From contig JBDTCS010000298.1 of assembly GCA_039923455.1 (NCBI GenBank), forward strand, positions 1 through 5,848: a DNA stretch of 5,848 nt, written 5' to 3'. Positions 1 through 4,677 of the stretch are shown here, one piece after another (position 1 is the first letter of the stretch; every line of letters begins with the position of its first letter). The DNA is from JBDTCS01 sp039923455 (GTDB lineage: Bacteria; Bacteroidota; Ignavibacteria; Palsa-1295). The notes beneath the pieces were generated by a model. It was not told the DNA's origin and did not search any database. It saw nothing but the letters and a program-made list of their open reading frames with translations. The position numbers were made by a program, and so were the translations under genes.

Positions 1-96
1 ATGCCGGATGACCAACTACTACCTGCCTCACTGATCCATCCAACCACCGGCAACCTCGAGTGGATGTTGGATGCTGAAGCTGCCTCGCTCTTGTGA
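1..96 (+). CDS. Possible 3' end of an unidentified gene, cut by the left edge
   Basis: Frame 1 is open from the first base to a TGA at 94-96 and encodes 31 residues. The first codon happens to be ATG, but the frame may continue from outside the window. The residues look protein-like (acidic and leucine-rich near the end, with LEWMLDAEAASLL at the C-terminus), and by hand count about 60% of third codon positions are G or C. No family was recognised. An AT-rich 17-base stretch follows the stop, and another protein-like open stretch then begins in a different frame at 114, so this may also be part of a broken gene. Over 31 codons, chance openness cannot be excluded. Confidence 0.3.
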   Translation: MPDDQLLPASLIHPTTGNLEWMLDAEAASLL

Positions 97-113
97 TCTA
101 AAAATAATTATAG

Positions 114-230
114 GAATTCCAGAACCACCAACAAGCGCAGCAAAATCTTTTGAGCGCCCACACCTTCGAGCAGGTGGACAAACCCGGCACATTCCACCTC
201 GACTGGCTGAAGCCCAATCGACCCCATTGA
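114..230 (+). pseudogene. Possible gene remnant without a start codon
   Basis: Frame 3 is open from just after a TAG at 111-113 to a TGA at 228-230, giving 38 residues with no ATG. The translation is protein-like (HTFEQVDKPGTFHLDWLKP near the end), and roughly 70% of its third codon positions are G or C by hand count, higher than in most of the window. It lies between the frame that ends at 96 and the 3' end of the tRNA-Leu gene. One reading is the C-terminal remnant of a gene frameshifted or interrupted by the AT-rich bases 97-113. The 3' side of a tRNA is also where mobile elements commonly leave debris. It matches no family I know and could be chance. Confidence 0.2.
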
Positions 231-242
231 GACAACCATTTG

Positions 243-327
243 TACCGACAGTGGGACTTGAACCCACACGAGGTTTACACCTCAACGGATTTTAAGTCCG
301 TTGCGTCTACCATTCCGCCATGTCGGC
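243..327 (-). tRNA. tRNA-Leu, anticodon TAA
   Basis: Read on the minus strand, the sequence folds as a complete class II tRNA of 85 nt. The acceptor arm GCCGACA (327-321) pairs with TGTCGGT (250-244), with a G-U first pair and discriminator A at 243. The anticodon stem ACGGA/TCCGT encloses the loop CTTAAAA, giving anticodon TAA, which reads UUA and by wobble UUG leucine codons. A long variable arm (stem GAGG/CCTC) is typical of leucine tRNAs, and the T arm is GTGGG-TTCAAGT-CCCAC. The 3' CCA is not encoded, because the bases after the discriminator read C-A-A, so it must be added by the CCA-adding enzyme. No other tRNA is adjacent, so the gene appears solitary. Confidence 0.96.
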
Positions 328-337
328 AATCTAGAAA

Positions 338-387
338 TTCACATAATCGTCCGTAACGACAGGGCCCTTATTGACAAATTATGTGAA
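338..387. repeat. 10-bp inverted repeat upstream of tRNA-Leu
   Basis: TTCACATAAT at 338-347 and its exact reverse complement ATTATGTGAA at 378-387 flank a 30-base spacer that contains the palindrome AGGGCCCT (361-368). The pair lies 11 to 60 bases in front of the 5' end of the tRNA, where its promoter should be. It could be a binding site for a dimeric regulator or an RNA stem. No promoter could be assigned with confidence: TTGTCA (377-372, minus) and GATTAT (348-343, minus) are 23 bases apart, which is too far for a standard sigma-70 pair. Confidence 0.4.
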
Positions 388-549
388 GTTTTGTAAGGAA
401 AACCACATCGGGAATCTGGCCCGAAGCTCGGCTAACATGGTTCTGAAACTCAACGTTCAATAATGCGGAGCTTACAGCCGGTGTGCTGCTTTTTTTGCTT
501 TGGAAGGACCTCCTCTTCCTGCGAACCACCATCACCCATAGGATGAGGT

Positions 550-1770
550 CTACCCCAATAATTTCTCAGCGTCTATCCGCGGCACCTTGACTTCTACATC
601 ATCAATATTGAAGCTAAACCACTCTGGCGTAGTGGCAGTCGCCTCGACGTTGCCATGATGGAATTGGCGGTGGTGAGTTGCGCAAAGTGTTATGATGTTA
701 CTCGCAGAGAGACTGCCTTTCACAAGTTTAGAAACGTGAATGACGTGATGTGCTTCGACGTACTGCTCGCCATCCTGCTTTAAAAAGCTTCCGAGATGTA
801 AACCCATGGCGTTACATGCGAGACACTCGTACTTGAAATACTTCTTTACTACATCCGCTACGCTACCTCGCTCAATGACCTTGCTAATTACTTCTTTGAC
901 CCTTGGGACTGCATTTGCGTAAATCGCTTCCAATCTCCTAATGTCGGTGAGAGTGTCCGCCTTTTCTTCTCTGAGAATTGCTTCTTTTACTTCTGCGCCG
1001 TTGAACCGAACGTTGAGAATCTGGGCAATTGCAGATGGAATTTGAGTCCCTGACGCCTGGGGAGTCCAGTTCATGGCATCGAATGGCGGTTCGTTCAACT
1101 CTGTCAAGGACAAAAAGTCTTGATCATCCACAGCTACGAGCTTGTCAAAGCGGACCTTAACGTACTTCGCCTCACGCCCAGAGCCATCCCAGTGAGTATC
1201 CTTGTACACATTGGATAGGATGACACCCGAACCCAAAATTCCTTTCGGGTCCAAACCTAACCGTATGAGGTAGAACGAATCACCTGACTTAGGTTTAGTG
1301 GTGGTACCGGCAGACCACCTATCCTCGATGGATACATTACTGGCAATTTGTTGAATCCGTTCTGGAAGTTCTTTCCAATCCCATTTAGTGGGGTTCCAGG
1401 TCAATAGGTAGGTTGTCTTTGTAATTTCAGGCGCGGTCGCCAGTCCTGTCTGTTCAAGGGCATTAATCAATTCCTCACGCATTATCCAGTCGAAAAGACC
1501 GTCTTTTCGTTTCGGTGCAAAAACTTGGAATGGAACACCGTAATAATGGTCGCTTCGCAAATTATACTGCTTGGCGATTGGCTTCCCAAATCTGTTCCCG
1601 ATCTCTAGATTAAGTGTCCGAACGTTCTCTCCAATCGTTTCTGCAACTGCTTTTGCGGTAGCCGTATGATCGAGCGAATTGTAGACAGCCTGCAAGATAC
1701 GTAGCGACAGTGGACGGATTCCGCCATGCAGCACTTCAATCCATTCTTCCGTGCTTAGAGTTTTAGCCAT
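550..1770 (-). CDS. EVE-like/HNH endonuclease, probable modification-dependent restriction enzyme
   Basis: A 406-residue protein with three parts. Residues 1-110 form a helical region (ILQAVYNS...TAKAVAETIG...LNLEIGNRFGKPIA) of a type often found at the N-terminus of restriction-type nucleases. Residues 121-253 resemble an EVE/PUA-like domain (YLLTWNP, RWSAG, GDSFYLIRLG, GSGVILS, and MNWTPQASG at the end). Residues 312-373 are an HNH nuclease: zinc ligands Cys316, Cys319, Cys363 and probably His366; catalytic candidates His342 (in EAHH), Asn358 and His367. All key residues are present, so the enzyme should be active. EVE-HNH enzymes such as VcaM4I cut DNA carrying modified cytosine, with the EVE pocket reading the flipped base; that role here is inferred. 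No methyltransferase gene is adjacent, as expected for a type IV-like enzyme. The ATG at 1770 has only a distant purine-rich AGAGAGG upstream. The gene follows the stomatin gene on the same strand after a hairpin and 94 bases. A different substrate is possible, since EVE-like domains also occur in RNA-related proteins. Confidence 0.82.
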   Translation of the reverse strand: MAKTLSTEEWIEVLHGGIRPLSLRILQAVYNSLDHTATAKAVAETIGENVRTLNLEIGNRFGKPIAKQYNLRSDHYYGVPFQVFAPKRKDGLFDWIMREELINALEQTGLATAPEITKTTYLLTWNPTKWDWKELPERIQQIASNVSIEDRWSAGTTTKPKSGDSFYLIRLGLDPKGILGSGVILSNVYKDTHWDGSGREAKYVKVRFDKLVAVDDQDFLSLTELNEPPFDAMNWTPQASGTQIPSAIAQILNVRFNGAEVKEAILREEKADTLTDIRRLEAIYANAVPRVKEVISKVIERGSVADVVKKYFKYECLACNAMGLHLGSFLKQDGEQYVEAHHVIHVSKLVKGSLSASNIITLCATHHRQFHHGNVEATATTPEWFSFNIDDVEVKVPRIDAEKLLG

Positions 1771-1831
1771 ATAAATTCGATTACAGGAGCCTCTCTGTTA
1801 CCACTCTCTGAAAGACAAGGCACAATCCCAA

Positions 1832-1851
1832 CCCCGCCTTGAGGGGCGGGG
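1832..1851 (-). terminator. GC-rich hairpin after the stomatin gene, putative terminator
   Basis: CCCCGCCT (1832-1839) pairs with GGGGCGGG-type bases at 1844-1851: seven Watson-Crick pairs plus a closing T-G pair around a 4-base loop. It lies 13 bases past the stomatin stop on the minus strand, which fits a transcription end point. The bases that follow on the minus strand (TTGGGATTGTG) are not a run of T, so it is not a textbook intrinsic terminator and could instead protect the mRNA 3' end. Confidence 0.5.
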
Positions 1852-1864
1852 CTTGTTCGACTTA

Positions 1865-2782
1865 TTACTTTCCGTTGACTTGATTGAACAACTCTTTCAT
1901 TCCACCAAGCGAGCTTAGTATTCCGCTCGATTCGTATGGCAAGAATACGAGTTTGTTCGCGTTGGCTGACATCTCCTTGAGGGACTCGAGATATTTTAAT
2001 GCGATAAGATAAGTCGCGGGGTCGCCACCTTGCACTTTGAGCGCTTCGGTAACCACTTTGATCGCAGCAGCTTCGGCATCCGCTACGCGCATACGCGCCT
2101 CGGCTTGGCCTTCGGCTGCGAGAATCGCTGATTGCTTTTGACCTTCGGCAGAAACGATCGAAGATTGTTTCGCACCCTCGGCACGCAAGATCGCAGATTG
2201 CTTCTCACCTTCTGCTACGAGAATGATCGCTCGACGATTACGCTCTGCGGTCATCTGCTTTTCCATCGTCAGACGAATATCTTCCGGTGGCACGACGTTC
2301 TTCAGCTCGACACGCAACACCTTCACACCCCACTTGTCGGTGGCAACGTCGATCGAGGAACGCAGCTTTGTGTTGATCGTCTCGCGTTGCGAAAGTGTGT
2401 GATCAAGATCCAGGTCACCGATGATCGCGCGCAATGCGCTTAGCGCCAACTGCTCGATACCACGCGAAAGTGTCATGATCTCATAGACAGCCTTCACCGG
2501 ATCGATGATCTGCCAGTACACAATGCAATCGACTTCCATCGTTACGTTATCACGCGTAATGACTTGCTGTGGTTCGATCGGGAGCAGTTGCTCACGCAGA
2601 TCAAGCGTTGCACGGACGCGGTCGATGAAGGGAATGATAATATTCAATCCCGATACGGCGGTCTTATGATAACGGCCAACGCGTTCGATGATCTTCACGG
2701 TTGCTTGGCTGACCATCTTGACCGTGCTGAGCGCAAGAATCAATGCGAAAACAATGAGGACTAATAGGAATGAAGGTAACAT
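1865..2782 (-). CDS. qmcA: SPFH/stomatin-like membrane protein (QmcA type)
   Basis: A 305-residue SPFH-domain protein, close to the usual length for bacterial stomatins. One hydrophobic segment (residues 2-20) anchors it in the inner membrane. Family motifs follow in order: GLNIIIPFIDRV (45-56, with the conserved proline 51), QQVITRDNVTMEVD (72-85), GIEQLALSALRAIIGDLDLD (108-127), and WGVKVLRVELKNVVPPEDI (151-169). An alanine/glutamate-rich helix (175-245) then holds 11-residue repeats of the form AEGxKQSxI, typical of the oligomerising stalk. Stomatins form large membrane ring assemblies linked to microdomains and protease control; the exact role here is unknown. The ATG at 2782 has AGGAAA about four bases upstream (2787-2792), the best ribosome binding site in the window. 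Two tandem TAA codons end the gene. The nfeD gene lies 75 bases upstream on the same strand, the conserved partner arrangement. The symbol is by family resemblance only. Confidence 0.93.
   Translation of the reverse strand: MLPSFLLVLIVFALILALSTVKMVSQATVKIIERVGRYHKTAVSGLNIIIPFIDRVRATLDLREQLLPIEPQQVITRDNVTMEVDCIVYWQIIDPVKAVYEIMTLSRGIEQLALSALRAIIGDLDLDHTLSQRETINTKLRSSIDVATDKWGVKVLRVELKNVVPPEDIRLTMEKQMTAERNRRAIILVAEGEKQSAILRAEGAKQSSIVSAEGQKQSAILAAEGQAEARMRVADAEAAAIKVVTEALKVQGGDPATYLIALKYLESLKEMSANANKLVFLPYESSGILSSLGGMKELFNQVNGK
2084..2215 (-). repeat. In-frame 33-bp tandem repeats within the stomatin gene
   Basis: Codons 190-200, 201-211 and 212-222 each encode a copy of AEGxKQSxIxx, with a partial fourth copy from residue 223 (AEGQAEA). 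The period is exactly 11 residues (33 bases). Eleven-residue periodicity suits a right-handed or straight coiled coil in the stalk of the ring. Copies differ at the DNA level mainly at third positions, so the array looks old and selected rather than recently expanded. Confidence 0.75.
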
Positions 2783-2844
2783 AAAATTTCCTAATGCGTG
2801 AAATACGTGAGAAGTAAGTTTGAAAACAATTGTATCTACAGAAG

Positions 2845-2870
2845 CTCGCGAAAAGTTTTACATTTGCGAG
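2845..2870 (-). other. Weak stem-loop spanning the nfeD stop codon
   Basis: CTCGC (2845-2849) and GCGAG (2866-2870) are reverse complements, and inner A and T runs can lengthen the stem around one bulge. The stem spans the nfeD TAA (2858-2860) at the head of the 75-base gap before the stomatin gene. It may partly separate or stabilise the two cistrons, but the stem is short. Confidence 0.25.
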
Positions 2871-3289
2871 ACGATCAACTTAGCGCCTTCGAAGCGCTTG
2901 ACATGTACTTTGGTGCCAACGCCGATCTCATGCTGCCCATCCGAGCGCGCCATCCAATCTTGTCCGAGGACGGTGATCCGGCCGCTACCATAATCGTTAT
3001 GAATTGCTTCTGTTACGATCCCGATCTGATTCATCAGCGCATCCATATTTGTTCTAACCGCCGGCGTTTTAGGATGCATCTTGTGGGTGAGCTTTCTCGT
3101 GAGTGCAACAAGCACTCCCGACACGCCAAGAAAAATAAGCGCCTGCCACTCAAGCGAATTCACGCCGAGCATATCAGCAAGTCCCGCCACGATCGCGCCG
3201 ACACCAAACCACACCAGCACAAAGCCGCGAGTCGGATACTCCAGTAAAAAGAATACTATCGCTGCGATTCCCCACCAATAGTAGTTCAT
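2858..3289 (-). CDS. NfeD-family membrane protein (short form)
   Basis: A 143-residue protein with the layout of the short NfeD (YbbJ-like) class. Three or so hydrophobic segments (residues about 4-16, 22-41 and 47-64) are followed by a C-terminal OB-fold region (84-143). The OB fold shows the family pattern: NQIGIVTEAI, then GSGRITVLGQDWMARSD, then IGVGTKVHVKRFEGAKLIV. It lacks the ClpP-like serine protease domain of long NfeD proteins. NfeD proteins are nearly always encoded beside a stomatin and are thought to bind it and organise its membrane assembly; the stomatin gene directly downstream fits this and strengthens both calls. The ATG at 3289 is preceded only by a weak AAAAG. A possible promoter lies at 3343-3373 and a hairpin at 3319-3335. 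Confidence 0.92.
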   Translation of the reverse strand: MNYYWWGIAAIVFFLLEYPTRGFVLVWFGVGAIVAGLADMLGVNSLEWQALIFLGVSGVLVALTRKLTHKMHPKTPAVRTNMDALMNQIGIVTEAIHNDYGSGRITVLGQDWMARSDGQHEIGVGTKVHVKRFEGAKLIVSQM

Positions 3290-3318
3290 ATAAGTCTTTT
3301 CAAATCTTGAAACAGTGC

Positions 3319-3335
3319 CACTCCGGTTCGGAGTG
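3319..3335 (-). other. 7-bp hairpin in front of nfeD
   Basis: CACTCCG (3319-3325) and CGGAGTG (3329-3335) are perfect reverse complements around a 3-base loop. It lies 30 bases in front of the nfeD start, just downstream of the promoter candidate, so it would form the extreme 5' end of the nfeD mRNA. It could also be the terminator of the minus-strand gene ending at 3427, but no T run follows (CACTGTTTCAAG). Confidence 0.4.
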
Positions 3336-3342
3336 TACGCTT

Positions 3343-3373
3343 AGTATACGAAAAATCTGATGAAAACGTGCAA
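3343..3373 (-). promoter_or_regulatory. Candidate promoter of the nfeD-stomatin operon
   Basis: On the minus strand TTGCAC (3373-3368) and TATACT (3348-3343) resemble sigma-70 -35 and -10 boxes, 19 bases apart, slightly longer than optimal. Transcription would begin near 3336, about 46 bases before the nfeD ATG and at the foot of the 3319-3335 hairpin. The assignment rests on pattern alone. Confidence 0.35.
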
Positions 3374-3426
3374 TAGAACGATCGAAAGTTACTCCCAATA
3401 ACCGGACGATGGACTGTGGATATGAA

Positions 3427-3912
3427 TTAGCGAAGGAGACTTCCGTTTTGGCCGCTCTTTCTCTGTCGGACTACGGAATCCCAACCCGATCTCGAAATTT
3501 TTGGCTGACTGGTAGGAAGCTTCTCTTGGCAAAGCGCTAATTCAATTCCGATTCGGGTTAATGTCGATTTGAGGTCGGCGATTTGAACCTCCCGCGCATC
3601 GAGTTTGCTCGTGTCCGTGGGATTCGTAGACGCCTGTTGATTCACAGTGTCATGAATGACCGCTGGTGGTTGATATCGAATTTCGCCAAACAAAATCGAA
3701 TCAGCGTAGCGCTCTGCATCTCGATCTGATCGCAGAATATTATTCTGCATTTTTAGACTATCAATGGTAGCTCCCTCAGCTTGAATTGCATTGGTGCTGA
3801 TATAGAGTCCGCTCCCGATAAGCACACACTGCAATAGAACAAAAAGTGTCATCGGTAATATAGACTTGACACGTATGCCGGAAGTAGTGTTCGTTTCGGT
3901 TGATGTTGGCAT
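3427..3912 (-). CDS. Hypothetical single-pass membrane protein with coiled-coil regions
   Basis: A 161-residue protein of unknown family. A short polar N-terminus is followed by one hydrophobic helix (residues about 19-38, ILPMTLFVLLQCVLIGSGLY), which has basic residues before it (R14, K16), suggesting an N-in anchor with most of the protein outside the cytoplasm. Two helix-forming charged stretches follow (about 46-75 and 103-132), separated by a Pro/Thr/Asn-rich linker. The tail (138-161) is basic and polar. The layout resembles small envelope or phage-spanin-like proteins with a membrane anchor and a coiled coil, but no lysis genes are near and I do not claim that role. It starts 10 bases after the stop of the two-helix membrane protein gene and almost certainly shares its mRNA. 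No clear ribosome binding site is visible. Confidence 0.65.
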   Translation of the reverse strand: MPTSTETNTTSGIRVKSILPMTLFVLLQCVLIGSGLYISTNAIQAEGATIDSLKMQNNILRSDRDAERYADSILFGEIRYQPPAVIHDTVNQQASTNPTDTSKLDAREVQIADLKSTLTRIGIELALCQEKLPTSQPKISRSGWDSVVRQRKSGQNGSLLR

Positions 3913-3922
3913 GATCGTAATA

Positions 3923-4306
3923 TTATGATAATGCGATGTTCTCCACCACTTTTAGGACGATCGCTTCGATGGGATCGACTGACGGCTTCGACGTGTCTGC
4001 TGTATCGCTTAAGCCTTCAGATAATTCCAACTGCAAGCGCTGCAACGTGTTAATCTTCAGCTTGCCTTTCATGATCTCGGTAATCGGCAAAAAACTTAGC
4101 GAGCTGATACTTGCGCCGGAGAGTGCGGAAATGATTTTGATCGTTCGCGGCATTGCATCCACCTTGTAGAACTGTCCCGCGATCACAACGATCAAGCCCG
4201 CTATGAACAAAACATACGAAAGTGCTTGCCGAGTGCGAAGGGATCGAATGAGATCTTGAATGACTCCGATTAGGAGTGCCGAAAGACGATGGTGTAGATC
4301 AGACAT
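3923..4306 (-). CDS. Hypothetical protein with two membrane helices
   Basis: A 127-residue protein when started at the ATG at 4306 (MSDLHHRLSALL). The same frame extends to a GTG at 4375, but that would place the start upstream of the promoter candidate at 4365-4395 and add a 23-residue basic, non-membrane extension, so the shorter form is preferred. Numbered from the ATG: an amphipathic helix (about 5-22), membrane helix 1 (28-47, ALSYVLFIAGLIVVIAGQFY), a short loop, membrane helix 2 (about 55-75, Ser/Gly-rich), then a cytoplasmic-type tail (79-127) with a leucine-rich helix (INTLQRLQLELSEGL). No enzyme motif is visible and no family was recognised. It is the first gene of a probable two-gene unit with the single-helix protein 10 bases downstream, and the two may form a complex. 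Confidence 0.65.
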   Translation of the reverse strand: MSDLHHRLSALLIGVIQDLIRSLRTRQALSYVLFIAGLIVVIAGQFYKVDAMPRTIKIISALSGASISSLSFLPITEIMKGKLKINTLQRLQLELSEGLSDTADTSKPSVDPIEAIVLKVVENIALS

Positions 4307-4364
4307 AGTGCGTACTGTTGTAGAGTTTGAAGGCGAATGCAGTTTTTTTGGACGCGAATACCTA

Positions 4365-4395
4365 CAAACATACACACAGGCTCGCCCGAAAGCAA
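4365..4395 (-). promoter_or_regulatory. Candidate Bacteroidota-type promoter for the small membrane-protein operon
   Basis: On the minus strand TATGTTTG (4372-4365) matches the Bacteroidota -7 element TAnnTTTG exactly. A TTG (4395-4393) lies 20 bases upstream as the -33 element. Transcription would begin about 50 bases before the ATG at 4306, which supports that start over the GTG at 4375. Confidence 0.4.
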
Positions 4396-4456
4396 GCGGT
4401 ATTTTCGCAATAAAGCAGGTTAGGCCCGGGGAGACGTGGAAATAGTCACAACCAGA

Positions 4457-4501
4457 AATGCCTAAAGGCGGTCAAAACAATTGATCCGCACCTTAGGCAT
4501 T
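4457..4501. repeat. 45-base imperfect palindrome
   Basis: AATGCCTAA (4457-4465) and TTAGGCATT (4493-4501) are exact reverse complements. The inner bases continue the pairing with small bulges: AGG with CCT, CGG with CCG, and TCAA with TTGA around a loop near 4475-4480. The element could form a long stem in either transcript or serve as a dimer-binding site. Neither strand has a T run after it, and it lies between divergent starts, so a terminator role is unlikely. Confidence 0.6.
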
Positions 4502-4530
4502 CTTCTTCGATCTTCAGATGTACTTCGCAA

Positions 4531-4573
4531 TACCGGATAAAGGTCACTCTCACGAGCATTGCTATCTCCGGTA
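4531..4573. repeat. 7-bp inverted repeat upstream of the peptidase gene
   Basis: TACCGGA (4531-4537) and TCCGGTA (4567-4573) are exact reverse complements with a 29-base spacer. The pair ends 56 bases before the promoter candidate of the peptidase gene. The arms are spaced like two operator half-sites about four helical turns apart centre to centre, but arms of this length can arise by chance. Confidence 0.3.
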
Positions 4574-4628
4574 CCCGCCCTTCCGTGCTCATTCAGTCGG
4601 ACATGAATAAGAACTTGCTCTTCGACAA

Positions 4629-4657
4629 TTTGTTACACATTATTCGGTATAATTTTT
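4629..4657 (+). promoter_or_regulatory. Candidate promoter of the M28 lipoprotein gene
   Basis: A perfect TATAAT lies at 4648-4653. In the Bacteroidota form, TTTG (4629-4632) is followed after 17 bases by TAATTTTT (4650-4657), one base off the TAnnTTTG consensus. Either reading puts the transcript start near 4660-4665, inside the upstream extension of the reading frame, which argues for translation from the TTG at 4678. Confidence 0.45.
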
Positions 4658-4677
4658 CACTTAAGAAAATCACGGTT

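Larger units (their letters stand above)
4307..4677. other. Gene-free divergent regulatory region
   Basis: This 371-base stretch separates the divergently transcribed small membrane-protein operon and peptidase gene, counted from the preferred starts. It contains a promoter candidate for each side (4365-4395 minus, 4629-4657 plus) and two separate inverted repeats (4457-4501 and 4531-4573). No RNA gene or riboswitch fold was recognised. Open frames inside it are short and lack family features. Confidence 0.5.

Noticed and set aside
28..295. Open frames on both strands overlapping the tRNA-Leu gene
   Set aside because: Parts of their translations (for example CKPRVGSSPTVGTNG) come from reading through the tRNA T arm, and they have no family features.
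475..496. CAGC/GCTG stem followed by seven T on the plus strand, terminator-like
   Set aside because: The stem has only four pairs, and no plus-strand gene ends just before it. The genes on either side are on the minus strand.
243..1770. Genomic island with an attachment site at tRNA-Leu carrying the nuclease
   Set aside because: The nuclease lies on the 5' side of the tRNA, while integration normally uses the 3' end. No repeat of the tRNA 3' end and no integrase were seen.
2798..3247. 149-residue open frame on the plus strand
   Set aside because: It lies antisense to nfeD, whose protein has clear family motifs. Its His/Lys/Arg-rich translation is a shadow.
3427..4306. Phage holin/spanin lysis cassette
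   Set aside because: Small membrane proteins in tandem suggested this, but there is no endolysin or other phage gene nearby, and the second protein lacks a lipoprotein partner or an overlapping frame.
4260..4445. 61-residue open frame on the plus strand
   Set aside because: It crosses the start and promoter region of the minus-strand membrane-protein gene and shows no protein features.
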